Part shown: piece by piece, positions 41,928-50,520 of the stretch | Numbering within the stretch: the first letter of the stretch is position 1 | Layout of the letters: every line of letters starts with the position of its first letter | Assembly (NCBI RefSeq): GCF_017357225.1 | Contig: NZ_CP071604.1 | Location: 1,429,001-1,493,000, forward strand | Reading direction: 5' to 3' | Length of the DNA stretch: 64,000 bases | Source of the DNA: Rhizobium binae | GTDB taxonomy: Bacteria > Pseudomonadota > Alphaproteobacteria > Rhizobiales > Rhizobiaceae | Made by a program: the position numbers and the translations under genes | Notes under the pieces: model-generated | The model's database searches: none | Told to the model about the DNA's origin: nothing | The model's input: only the letters and a program-made list of their open reading frames with translations

Positions 41928-43862
41928 CTACTGAAGCCCGCGCGTCTTCAGCCACGCCTCTGTCAGCTGCTGGAAGCGGCCGGCCATGTCGGCGATCGCC
42001 TCCTCGTCGTTCATGGCGCCGGAAAGCCAGGCGCGCGCCGCATCGGCAAAGATTGTCCGGCCGACGGCGAAGCCCTTCACGGAAGGGGCCGCCAGCGTCG
42101 CCTCGAAGCAGGAGATCAGCTCCTCGGCGGGTGCCTCGAGCCCGAGCAGCACGACACCGCGACACCATGGATCATTTTTAGCGATGACGGCATCGATCTT
42201 CTTCCAGGCTTCGCCGGAGGCTTGCGGCTCCAGCTTCCACCAGTCCGGCTTGATCCCGAGCGCATAAAGTTCTCCGAGCGCGGTCGCGATCGTATCATCG
42301 GTGAGCGATCCGTTCTTGCCGGCGATGATTTCCACCAGCAGCTCGCGGCCGACCTTGCGCGCGGCTTCGAACAGCGTGCGCAGCTTCTCCTGCTGCTCCG
42401 TTTTCAGGTCAGCCGGATCATCGGGATGATAGAAGCACAGGCACTTGATGCAATGGCCGAGCGGCCATTCCACAAGCTGGGAGCCGATATCCTGGCTGAA
42501 TTCGAAGCGCAGCGGTTTCGAGCCCGGCAGCTCGACCGGCCGGCCGATCCAGGAGAAATTCTTCGTCGCCGCATCGAAGAAGGCGTCGCGGCCGAAACGT
42601 TCGTCGATCAGCATGCCGTAACCGTCGCGGCCGTCCGAAACCCGCGCTGCCGCCGAGACCGCCAGCCGCTTGAAGGCGATGATCTTCTCATGGCCGACGC
42701 CGAGTTCGTCGGCGACGCTGACGAGCTGCGAACGGTGATCGATCGCCAGCGCCATCAGCAGCGGAATTTCGCCGCGCCGGGTCGATGCCCAATGAATATG
42801 GTTGATCGCCTCGTCCTTGCGCAGCGCCCGGTATTTGCTGCCGGTCTTCAGAAAGTACTCGAGTTCCGCCCAGGTCGGATATTCCGGCGAGCAGAGCAGG
42901 CGGGAGACGGCGAAAGCGCCGCAGGCATTGGCCCAGGTGGCACAGGTCTGCAGCGGCTCGTCGCGCAGGAAGCCGCGCAGGAAGCCGGACATGAAGGCAT
43001 CACCGGCACCGAGCACGTTGAAGACCTCGATCGGGAAACCCTGGCCGACGATGCCGGCTTCGAGGTCGTCGGCGATCGGGCCGTCATAGACGATGCAGCC
43101 CATGGCGCCGCGCTTGAGCACGATCGTCGCCTGCGTCAGGCGACGAATTTCCTTCAGCGCGCCGAGCACGTCGTCGGCGCCGGACGCGATCAGGATTTCC
43201 TCTTCAGTGCCGACGATGAGATCGCAATCGGGCAGCGTCTCCTTCATCTTCGAGGAAACCCGATCGGATTTCACGTAGCGTTCGAACCCTTCGGCATGGC
43301 CGGCGAGACCCCAGAGGTTCGGCCGGTAGTCGATGTCGAAGATCACCTTGCGGCCGTTCGCCTTGGCGATGCGGATCGCCTTGCGTTGCGCTGCCTCGGT
43401 GTTCGGCCGGGAGAAATGAGTGCCGGACACCAGGACGGCGCGCGACGACTTGATGAAATTCTCGTCGATATCTCCCTCGTCGAGCGCCATGTCGGCGCAG
43501 TCGGAGCGATAGAAGATCATCGGTGATACACCCTCGGCCTCCACTGCCAGCAGCACCAGCGCCGTCAGCCGCTCCTTGTCGGTGATAATGCCGTCGGTCG
43601 CGACACCTTCGCGCGCTGCCTGCTCGCGGATGAAGCGTCCCATCTGCTCGTCGCCGACGCGGGTGATGAGGCCGGATTTGAGACCGAGCCGCGCCGTGCC
43701 GATGGCGATGTTGGACGGGCAGCCGCCGACCGATTTGGCGAAGGAGGCGATATCCTCCAGCCGCGAGCCGATCTGCTGGCCGTAAAGATCGACCGAGGAG
43801 CGGCCGATGGTGATTACATCAAGCGCCGGCTCCGGCTGTGAACCCGGATTCGATTGTACCAT
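41928..43862 (-). CDS. iolC: 5-dehydro-2-deoxygluconokinase fused to DUF2090 aldolase-like domain
   Basis: The protein (644 aa) joins a PfkB-family sugar kinase (residues 1-330; GRSSVDLYGQQIGSRLEDIA, GCPSNIAIGTARLG, and the ATP/anion motif NVLGAGDAFMSGFLRGF) to a C-terminal DUF2090 TIM-barrel-like domain (LLMALAIDHRSQLV with the aldolase-like start, ending VKGFAVGRTIFADAARAWLS). The kinase phosphorylates 5-dehydro-2-deoxygluconate; the second domain is thought to cleave or handle the phosphorylated product. This fusion is usual in rhizobia. GGGAGGA precedes the ATG at 43862. Preceded by an IolR-type operator. Confidence 0.95.
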   Translation of the reverse strand: MVQSNPGSQPEPALDVITIGRSSVDLYGQQIGSRLEDIASFAKSVGGCPSNIAIGTARLGLKSGLITRVGDEQMGRFIREQAAREGVATDGIITDKERLTALVLLAVEAEGVSPMIFYRSDCADMALDEGDIDENFIKSSRAVLVSGTHFSRPNTEAAQRKAIRIAKANGRKVIFDIDYRPNLWGLAGHAEGFERYVKSDRVSSKMKETLPDCDLIVGTEEEILIASGADDVLGALKEIRRLTQATIVLKRGAMGCIVYDGPIADDLEAGIVGQGFPIEVFNVLGAGDAFMSGFLRGFLRDEPLQTCATWANACGAFAVSRLLCSPEYPTWAELEYFLKTGSKYRALRKDEAINHIHWASTRRGEIPLLMALAIDHRSQLVSVADELGVGHEKIIAFKRLAVSAAARVSDGRDGYGMLIDERFGRDAFFDAATKNFSWIGRPVELPGSKPLRFEFSQDIGSQLVEWPLGHCIKCLCFYHPDDPADLKTEQQEKLRTLFEAARKVGRELLVEIIAGKNGSLTDDTIATALGELYALGIKPDWWKLEPQASGEAWKKIDAVIAKNDPWCRGVVLLGLEAPAEELISCFEATLAAPSVKGFAVGRTIFADAARAWLSGAMNDEEAIADMAGRFQQLTEAWLKTRGLQ

Positions 43863-43916
43863 GATGTCCTCCCGCTAGATTTTGCGCGGCTTCCAGTGCC
43901 TGCGAATTCCAATAAT

Positions 43917-43930
43917 GAAACATCGGTTCC
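43917..43930. promoter_or_regulatory. IolR-type half-perfect operator upstream of iolC
   Basis: GAAACATCGGTTCC fits GGAA-N6-TTCC with one mismatch. It lies 55 nt before the iolC start. Confidence 0.5.
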
Positions 43931-43946
43931 GATATTTTGTCAATTC

Positions 43947-43960
43947 GGAATGTTTATTCC
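43947..43960. promoter_or_regulatory. IolR-type operator GGAA-N6-TTCC upstream of iolC
   Basis: GGAATGTTTATTCC matches the recalled rhizobial IolR motif GGAA-N6-TTCC perfectly and overlaps the stop codon of iolR. It would let the RpiR-type repressor control iolCDEB. Confidence 0.75.
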
Positions 43961-44829
43961 ATTTTCGCTTTTCCCATTTTTGCGTGCTGGCGCTTGCGCC
44001 GCCGCTCGGCGATGGCGACCGGCAGAGCCATGGTGAGCGCCATCGAGGCCGACAGCGAGCGGAAGCCGGCGAAATCGGCCTCCGCCACCTCGAACCAATG
44101 CGTAGCGCAGGCGGCAAGCGGCGAAAAGGCCGAATCGGTGATCGCTATGATCGGGACGCCGCGGTCGGCAAGCTCCTGGCTCTGGCTGAGGCTGTCGGCC
44201 GCGTAAGGCGAGAAGCTCGCCGCGATCGCCGCATCCTTCGGCGTGGCGAACTGCACCATTTCAGGGTCGACGCCGTTCGGGGAGGCGACGATCTGATGGC
44301 GGATGTTGAGCTTGGAAAAAGCATAGGTCATATGCGCCGTCAGCGGGTAGGAACGCCGTTTGGCGATCAGATAGATCGTTTCGGCGGCGGCCAGGATATC
44401 CACCGCTTTGGTGAACGTATCGCTCTGCACCGTTGCCGCCAGCCGGTTGACCGACTGGCTTGCCGCGGCGATGAAGCCGGAAAGCAGATTGGCGTCCTCG
44501 TCGTCGCCGCTCGCCTTCTCCAGCGTGACGAGCCGTTCTTCATAACTCAGTGTCCGGTCGCGCAGCCTTTCGCGGAAGATGCTCTGCAGATCGGAAAAGC
44601 CTTCATAGCCCAGATGGTGCGCCAGACGCACCAGCGTCGAGGGCTGAACGTCGGAGGCGGCGGCGATGCTCGCCGTCGTGCCGAAGGCGATTTCGTCGGG
44701 ATTGCCGAGCGCGAAGGCGGCGACCTGCGCCAGCCGCTTCGGCATGCTCGCCTTGCGCTCGATGATGGTGCTGCGCAGGCTTTCGAAATCGCGCGGCACA
44801 CGCGCTTGCCTCTTGGGGTCATTATCCAT
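43954..44829 (-). CDS. iolR: RpiR-family regulator of inositol catabolism
   Basis: The protein (291 aa) has an N-terminal RpiR helix-turn-helix (TASIAAASDVQPSTLVRLAH, then HLGYEGFSDLQSIFRERLRD) and a C-terminal SIS domain (AAETIYLIAKRRSYPLTAHM, and GVPIIAITDSAFSPLAA) that binds a phosphorylated sugar. It represses the iol genes in rhizobia until an inositol breakdown product appears. It lies just upstream of iolC, same strand, with an IolR site in each flanking region. Confidence 0.95.
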   Translation of the reverse strand: MDNDPKRQARVPRDFESLRSTIIERKASMPKRLAQVAAFALGNPDEIAFGTTASIAAASDVQPSTLVRLAHHLGYEGFSDLQSIFRERLRDRTLSYEERLVTLEKASGDDEDANLLSGFIAAASQSVNRLAATVQSDTFTKAVDILAAAETIYLIAKRRSYPLTAHMTYAFSKLNIRHQIVASPNGVDPEMVQFATPKDAAIAASFSPYAADSLSQSQELADRGVPIIAITDSAFSPLAACATHWFEVAEADFAGFRSLSASMALTMALPVAIAERRRKRQHAKMGKAKME

Positions 44830-44847
44830 GCTTGCGGCTCACTGGAT

Positions 44848-44861
44848 GAAACAAATATTCC
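44848..44861. promoter_or_regulatory. IolR-type operator upstream of iolR
   Basis: GAAACAAATATTCC fits GGAA-N6-TTCC with one mismatch, 19 nt before the iolR start. The half CAAATATTCC recurs at 44994-45003, upstream of the divergent oxidoreductase gene. Confidence 0.5.
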
Positions 44862-45036
44862 ATATTGTCGAGCATAGACGATTTCAAACGACACGCCTAA
44901 TTGTTTTTAATCGCCTGTAATTCAAGGCTTTTAAACAGTCAGGCAGGGAAGGGACGCCGAAATGCCGGTAAACGGTCTCTTGTCAAAATGATCCAAATAT
45001 TCCAAAAATCTCCGCACAGTCCTGGAGGAGACGGAA

Positions 45037-46152
45037 ATGAAGCCACTTGGCATCGGTTTGATCGGCACGGGTTATATGGGCAAGTGTCATGCGCTGGCGT
45101 GGAATGCGGTGAAGACCGTGTTCGGCGATGTCGAGCGTCCCCGGCTCGTGCATCTGGCGGAAGCCAATGCCGGGCTTGCTGAGGCGCGCGCCTCCGAATT
45201 CGGCTTCGAGAAGGCAACCGCCGACTGGCGGACACTGATCGCCGACCCCGAGGTCGACGTCGTTTCCGTCACCACACCCAATCAGTTCCACGCCGAGATG
45301 GCGATTGCAGCCCTCGAAGCCGGCAAGCACGTCTGGTGCGAAAAGCCGATGGCGCCGGCCTATGCCGATGCCGAGCGGATGCTGGAAACGGCCGAGCGTT
45401 CCGGCAAGGTGGCCGTCCTTGGCTATAACTATATCCAGAACCCCGTCATGCAGCACATCAAGACCCTTCTCGGCGAGGGCGCCATCGGTACGGTCAATCA
45501 TGTCCGCGTCGAAATGGACGAGGATTTCATGGCCGATCCCGACGTCTACTTCTATTGGAAGAGCGAGCTTGCCGCCGGCTATGGTGCGCTCGACGATTTC
45601 GCCGTGCACCCGCTGTCCTTGCTCTGGTATCTTTTCGGCCACGTCGAGGCCGTCACCACAGACATGGTGAAGCCCTATGCCGACCGTCCGCTCAGCGGCG
45701 GCGGTCGCCGTGCCGTCGAAAATCACGACGCTGCCAGCGTGCTGATGCGGCTTGGCGGCGGCATCTCCGCCGTGTTGATGGCGAATCGCGCCGCCTGGGG
45801 GCGCAAGGGCCGCATCGCCCTGCAGATTTACGGCTCGAAAGGCTCGATCCTCTATGATCAGGAGCGGATGAACGAATTTGAACTCTATCAGGCCGAGGGA
45901 CGTGGCTCGGAACAGGGTTTTCGCAAGATACTGGCGGCACCCGCCCATCGGCCATATGATCGGTTCATTCCGGCGCCTGGCCATGGCCTCGGCTTCAATG
46001 ATCTCAAGATCATCGAATGCCGCGAGCTGATCCGGGCGATTTCAGGCGAGCCGTCGTCGATTGTAACATTTAAAGACGGTCTCAGGATAGAGAAGTCGGT
46101 GCATGCCATGGCACAGTCCTTCCACGAGCGTCGCTGGATCGAAATCGGCTGA
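45037..46152 (+). CDS. iolY: Gfo/Idh/MocA-family inositol-type dehydrogenase
   Basis: The enzyme (371 aa) is an NAD(P)-dependent oxidoreductase with an N-terminal Rossmann fold (LGIGLIGTGYMGKCHALAWN) and the family's catalytic EKP (VWCEKPMAPAYADA), then the C-terminal GFO domain with the substrate His region (DDFAVHPLSLLWYLFGHVEA). GGAGGAG lies 7 nt before the ATG. It is divergent from iolR and has CAAATATTCC upstream, so it is probably part of the regulon. By position it corresponds to iolY of Sinorhizobium, which acts on an inositol isomer; the exact isomer is unknown. Confidence 0.85.
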   Translation: MKPLGIGLIGTGYMGKCHALAWNAVKTVFGDVERPRLVHLAEANAGLAEARASEFGFEKATADWRTLIADPEVDVVSVTTPNQFHAEMAIAALEAGKHVWCEKPMAPAYADAERMLETAERSGKVAVLGYNYIQNPVMQHIKTLLGEGAIGTVNHVRVEMDEDFMADPDVYFYWKSELAAGYGALDDFAVHPLSLLWYLFGHVEAVTTDMVKPYADRPLSGGGRRAVENHDAASVLMRLGGGISAVLMANRAAWGRKGRIALQIYGSKGSILYDQERMNEFELYQAEGRGSEQGFRKILAAPAHRPYDRFIPAPGHGLGFNDLKIIECRELIRAISGEPSSIVTFKDGLRIEKSVHAMAQSFHERRWIEIG

Positions 46153-46239
46153 ATGTAAGAGGCCACTTTCCGTTGACGGCGCTCAGGGCAGGGGATAGGC
46201 CTTGACGCGGTTGTCGAGCGCAGTTTCGGGAGTGAGATC

Positions 46240-47457
46240 GTGACAGATAGATTGGTGATCATCGGCGCGGGGCAGGCAGGTTTCGCATTGGCGGCCAAGC
46301 TGCGAGCATTGAAGGATACGCGCCCGATCACCCTTATCGGCGCCGAGGATGTGGCGCCCTATCAGCGTCCGCCGCTTTCGAAGAAATACCTTCTCGGCGA
46401 AATGAGCTTCGACCGCCTGCTGTTCCGCCCGGAGCATTGGTATCCCGACAACGATGTCGATCTTCGTGTTTCGACCTGGGCCGAACAGATCCAGCGGGAT
46501 AGCAAGCAGGTCTTGCTGCAGGACGGCTCCGTTCTCGACTACGGCACGCTGGTGCTCGCCACCGGTTCGACGCCGCGCCGGCTGCCGGCGGCAATCGGCG
46601 GCGATCTCGAAGGTGTCTATGTCGCCCGCGACAAGCGCGATGCCGATCTGCTCGCTGACGAGATGCGCCCCGGTCGCCGTGTCCTCATCATCGGTGGCGG
46701 TTATATCGGTCTTGAGGCGGCGGCCGTTGCCCGCCATCGCGGCCTGGAAGTAACCGTCATCGAGATGGCCGACCGCATCCTGCAGCGCGTTGCGGCAAAG
46801 GAGACGGCCGACATCATGCGCGGGATCCATGAGGGCCACGACGTGGTGATTCGCGAGAAGACCGGGCTCAAGCATCTGATCGGCAAGGATGGCCGCGTTT
46901 CCGGCGCCGCTCTGTCCGACGGCTCGGTGATCGACGTCGATTTCGTCGTCGTCGGCATCGGCGTCGTGCCGAACGATCAGCTTGCCAAGGAAGCCGGCCT
47001 CGAAGTCGCCAACGGCATCATCGTCGACGAATTTGCCCGCACCTCCGATCCGGCGATTTTCGCGGCTGGCGATTGCGCAGCCCTTCCCTGGCAGGGCGGC
47101 CGTATCCGGCTCGAATCGGTGCAGAATGCCGTCGACCAGGCGGAAGCGGCGGCAGCCGTTATCGCCGGCGGCAATGAGCCCTATGAGCCGATGCCGTGGT
47201 TTTGGTCTGACCAATATGACGTCAAACTGCAGATCGCCGGCTTCAATCTCGGTTATGACGATACGTTGCTGCGCCCCGGTGCCCGCGAAGGTGCCCATTC
47301 GGTCTGGTACTTCAGGGAAGGCCGGCTGATCGCTGTCGACGCGATCAACGACGCGAAAGCCTATGTGACTGGCAAGAAACTACTGGAATCCGGAACCAAC
47401 CCCGACCGATCGATTCTCGCCGACCCCGCCGCCGATCTCAAGAGCCTGCTGAACTGA
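46240..47457 (+). CDS. FAD-dependent ferredoxin-reductase-type oxidoreductase
   Basis: The protein (405 aa) is of the putidaredoxin/rhodocoxin reductase family. FAD motif: LVIIGAGQAGFALAAKLRAL; NAD motif: VLIIGGGYIGLEAAAVARHR; and FAAGDCAALPWQ for the second FAD contact. It should pass electrons from NAD(P)H to a 2Fe-2S ferredoxin serving an oxygenase or P450. No partner ferredoxin or oxygenase is in the window. The start is GTG at 46240 with GGGAG upstream. Confidence 0.93.
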   Translation: MTDRLVIIGAGQAGFALAAKLRALKDTRPITLIGAEDVAPYQRPPLSKKYLLGEMSFDRLLFRPEHWYPDNDVDLRVSTWAEQIQRDSKQVLLQDGSVLDYGTLVLATGSTPRRLPAAIGGDLEGVYVARDKRDADLLADEMRPGRRVLIIGGGYIGLEAAAVARHRGLEVTVIEMADRILQRVAAKETADIMRGIHEGHDVVIREKTGLKHLIGKDGRVSGAALSDGSVIDVDFVVVGIGVVPNDQLAKEAGLEVANGIIVDEFARTSDPAIFAAGDCAALPWQGGRIRLESVQNAVDQAEAAAAVIAGGNEPYEPMPWFWSDQYDVKLQIAGFNLGYDDTLLRPGAREGAHSVWYFREGRLIAVDAINDAKAYVTGKKLLESGTNPDRSILADPAADLKSLLN

Positions 47458-47637
47458 GCCGGCGTTCGCATATCGCCTCTTACCTGCAGCGGCACGAATG
47501 CGGCCGCACGACCGCTGTTTCATGTTGAAAGACGCGCGATCGAATTATGCATATCATGGGCGGGCAGCAATGCCGCGTGCCCGACTGGGTGGAAATGCCG
47601 GCCGTTGCATTTCTTCTCGTGAAAACTCAAAAAACCC

Positions 47638-47666
47638 TTGCATTCACAGACCGGTCACCATAGTTA
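47638..47666 (+). promoter_or_regulatory. Candidate tRNA promoter
   Basis: TTGCAT, 17 nt, TAGTTA, about 10 nt before the tRNA gene. Spacing is right; the hexamers are imperfect. Confidence 0.4.
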
Positions 47667-47675
47667 GGCCGCACC

Positions 47676-47766
47676 GGAGAGGTGGCCGAGTGGTCGAAGG
47701 CGCTCCCCTGCTAAGGGAGTATACGTCAAAAGCGTATCGTGGGTTCGAATCCCATCTTCTCCGCCA
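47676..47766 (+). tRNA. tRNA-Ser (anticodon GCT)
   Basis: The 91-nt gene has acceptor GGAGAGG pairing with CTTCTCC, D arm GGCCGAGTGGTCGAAGGC, anticodon stem CTCCC/GGGAG with anticodon GCT at 47710-47712, a long variable arm typical of tRNA-Ser, TPsiC loop GGGTTCGAATCCC, discriminator G and an encoded CCA. It reads AGC/AGU codons. Confidence 0.96.
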
Positions 47767-48335
47767 TTTCGATTTCCACAGCGCATGTCGTGTCTTAGCC
47801 TCTGGCGGGGAATTCTGGTCGCTTAGTCGGCTATCCCTTCCCAATTGCGCGGTCGAGAAATTTCTTCCCTGCGAAGAGAGAAGCGCCGGCGGGAATCACT
47901 TCCCGCGTTCCTGCACTTGGCGGTCGGCGAAAGCGGATCGGTGAACGGCCGGTTACGCTTCGGGGCACCCCGATGCCGTCCCGCAATAATCGGATTTCGT
48001 CAGAAAAACGTCCCAAATGTGTCGAAAGGCGCATGTCCAGCGCTTTGTCGATCTCGCCTAAGCCTCCGCAAAATCAGGCTTTTCTTAACAAACTATAAAG
48101 GAAATCCGGGCCGGTTGCCCGACTTGTGTCCTTTCAGCAACAGAATGCGGGGAAGGCTCCCTCAAACCCCGCGTTGGAGTAAGTTGGTGATTGCGTGACA
48201 GCCGCCGTCTTGTATTTTCACCCTCGGAAGCAAGGGCGACGGATCGTCCACTTCTTGAAACACGGGGATGGGGCAGGGAACGCTGCTCAGCGAAAGATCC
48301 CAAACCCGATCGAAACTTTGAATTGGAGGTCATTT
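47767..48335. other. Intergenic region and porin leader
   Basis: This 569-bp gap holds no convincing gene. It must contain the porin promoter. A hairpin with GCGGGG (48147-48152) and CCCCGC (48167-48172) lies about 165 nt before the porin start and may be part of a long leader or a small RNA. No terminator is clear after the tRNA. Confidence 0.5.
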
Positions 48336-49364
48336 ATGAACATCAAGAGCCTTCTTCTCGGCTCCGCTGCTGCTCTGGCAGTAGTATCCGGCGCTCAGGC
48401 TGCCGACGCTATCGTCGCTGCCGAGCCGGAACCGGTTGAATATGTTCGCGTCTGCGACGCATACGGCACCGGCTACTTCTATATCCCGGGCACTGAAACC
48501 TGCCTCAAGATCAACGGTTACATCCGTTTCCAGGTTAACGTCGGCGACCAGCCAGGTGGTGACAACGATTCTGACTGGGATGCAGTCACCCGTGGTCAGG
48601 TTCAGTTCACGGCCAAGAGCGACACCGAGTATGGTCCGCTGACCGGCGTCATCGTCATGCAGTTCAATGCTGACAATGCCACCGATCAGACTTCAAAGCT
48701 CGACTCCGCTTACATCGACATCGCCGGCCTCCGCGCTGGTCTGTTCTACAGCTGGTGGGACGATGGCCTCTCCGGCGAAACCGACGACATCGGTTCGGTT
48801 GTAACGCTGCACAACTCCATCCGTTATCAGTATGAGACCCCCGACTTCTACGCCGGCCTCAGCGTCGACGAACTGGAAGACGGCGTTTTCAAGGCCGATG
48901 AAGATCCGAACAACGTTGGCGTTGCCATCGGTCTCGGCGGCAAGGCTGGTGCATTCAGCTACCAGATTACCGCTGGCTACGACTTCGACAACGAAGATGG
49001 TGCTGTTCGTGCCATGGGCACGGTTGACATTGGTCCCGGCACGCTCGGCCTTGCTGGCGTATACTCGTCGGGCCCGAACTCCTACTACTCTGCAGCCGAA
49101 TGGGCTGTCGCTGCCGAATACGCCATCAAGGCAACTGACAAGCTGAAGATCACCCCGGCTGTTCAGTACTACGGCAACTACTTCGGCGGCAGCAAGGCTG
49201 TTCCGGATGACTTCGACGGTCTCGGCGATGCCTGGAAGGTCGGTCTGACAGTCGATTACCAGATCGTCGACAACTTCTACGCCAAGGCTTCGGTTCAGTA
49301 CCTCGATCCGGATGATGGCGACGACTCCACGACGGGCTACTTCCGCCTGCAGCGTGCATTCTAA
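48336..49364 (+). CDS. ropA: Outer-membrane porin, RopA/Omp2b family
   Basis: The protein (342 aa) is a beta-barrel general porin of the alphaproteobacterial type. It has a signal peptide (MNIKSLLLGSAAALAVVSGA, cut at AQA) and the family start VRVCDAYGTGYFYIPGTETC, then LKINGYIRFQVNVGD. It ends with the C-terminal Phe (RLQRAF) needed for barrel assembly. GGAGGT lies 6 nt before the ATG; codon use is strongly biased, fitting high expression. Rhizobium carries several ropA copies, so the paralogue number is unknown. Confidence 0.94.
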   Translation: MNIKSLLLGSAAALAVVSGAQAADAIVAAEPEPVEYVRVCDAYGTGYFYIPGTETCLKINGYIRFQVNVGDQPGGDNDSDWDAVTRGQVQFTAKSDTEYGPLTGVIVMQFNADNATDQTSKLDSAYIDIAGLRAGLFYSWWDDGLSGETDDIGSVVTLHNSIRYQYETPDFYAGLSVDELEDGVFKADEDPNNVGVAIGLGGKAGAFSYQITAGYDFDNEDGAVRAMGTVDIGPGTLGLAGVYSSGPNSYYSAAEWAVAAEYAIKATDKLKITPAVQYYGNYFGGSKAVPDDFDGLGDAWKVGLTVDYQIVDNFYAKASVQYLDPDDGDDSTTGYFRLQRAF

Positions 49365-49391
49365 TCTGATCTGACTTCGGTCAATCAGGAA

Positions 49392-49417
49392 AGCCCGGCT
49401 CTCGAGCCGGGCTTTTT
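49392..49417 (+). terminator. Rho-independent terminator after porin
   Basis: AGCCCGGCT-CTCG-AGCCGGGCT followed by TTTTT: perfect 9-bp stem, 4-nt loop, T run, 28 nt after the stop. Confidence 0.93.
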
Positions 49418-49559
49418 GTATTTGTACGAAAGGCCTGAAGGCAGTTGGCGCATCGGCCCGAAATCGGAGCCGATTTCGGAAAGCACTTTGGCTTGCAAGC
49501 TTATGGCTCCCTTGCGCCTCTCAAAAGGCGCGCGGCCATGCCTGAGGGGTCTCAATCAG

Positions 49560-50447
49560 CTATCGGCAGCTGGCAAGGAAAGCTCCAATGGCTGCAGGAA
49601 TATTGCCAAGATGGAGGAGGGGCGCATGACCTTGTCCCTGAGCGGCATGCAGGATCAGGCTCGGATGCCGGCGGACCATTTCCTCGGCCGTTTCCTGTGA
49701 GAGCAGAGCGGTATTCTCGCCGCGGATCAGCATCAGCGGAAACTGGCTCAGGCTTTCGAATTGCTCCCAGAGCTCGGGGAGCGGCTGGCTGAAATCGATC
49801 GATTGCAGCGCCTCTGCGATTGCCGGATCAAAGTCGGCGACCGGTCTTCCATCAATGTCGCGGTGAAGCGCGAACGCCATCTCACGCCAGTCTTCCTCGG
49901 CAAGGGCGGTAAACGAAGCGCCGTGCTTCTGCTGCAGTATATCGGTCGCCTCCTTCCAGTCAGCCGGCTTCCTGCCGCTGTTCAAGTGGTCGCGAATGAG
50001 TAGAAGCCCTCCGGCCTCGATCGCAGGGCCGATGTCGTTGAGGATGACGGCCTCGAGAAGATCCGGCCTCGTCGCTGCGATTAAATGCAGGATCAGTCCG
50101 CCACGTGATGTGCCGATGAAAATCGCCCGTTCGATGCCGAAAGCCGCGCAGGCGGCAATGACGTCAGCGGTTTCGACGGCGAGAGTGTAATTGGCCTTGT
50201 TCTCGTCCCACGCGGAATTTCCGCGACCGCGCGAATCGAGCGAGATCACCCGGCGTGGAGCAGTCTCGTCGCGGCAGAGAAGCAGCGCAAGCGGGTGAAA
50301 ATCCCGGCTATTGCGGGTCAGGCCGGGCAGGCAGATCACCGGCAGCCGTCCGGCGGCTGCCGGCCCCTCGGGCCGGTAGTCGCGGGCATAAATCATCAGT
50401 CCGTCGGCTGAAGAGTAATATCGTTCCTGGAAACCGCCTGCATCCAT
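49560..50447 (-). CDS. Alpha/beta hydrolase
   Basis: The protein (295 aa) has the alpha/beta hydrolase fold: ICLPGLTRNSRDFHPLALLL with the oxyanion-hole region, the nucleophile elbow IGTSRGGLI (Ser of GTSRG) and a C-terminal His in AAQGQGHAPLLH. Substrate unknown. I start at the ATG at 50447, which puts RYYSSADGLMIYARDYRPEG at the N-terminus; the frame continues upstream into the end of the transglycosylase gene. It follows that gene at 73 bp on the same strand and may share its transcript. Confidence 0.85.
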   Translation of the reverse strand: MDAGGFQERYYSSADGLMIYARDYRPEGPAAAGRLPVICLPGLTRNSRDFHPLALLLCRDETAPRRVISLDSRGRGNSAWDENKANYTLAVETADVIAACAAFGIERAIFIGTSRGGLILHLIAATRPDLLEAVILNDIGPAIEAGGLLLIRDHLNSGRKPADWKEATDILQQKHGASFTALAEEDWREMAFALHRDIDGRPVADFDPAIAEALQSIDFSQPLPELWEQFESLSQFPLMLIRGENTALLSQETAEEMVRRHPSLILHAAQGQGHAPLLHLGNIPAAIGAFLASCR

Positions 50448-50520
50448 GTCCGCCACCGCATCATCAAGACCTATCTGAGCTCGAAGATGTAGCCTGCTTT
50501 TCCAGTCGCGCCAAACGACT

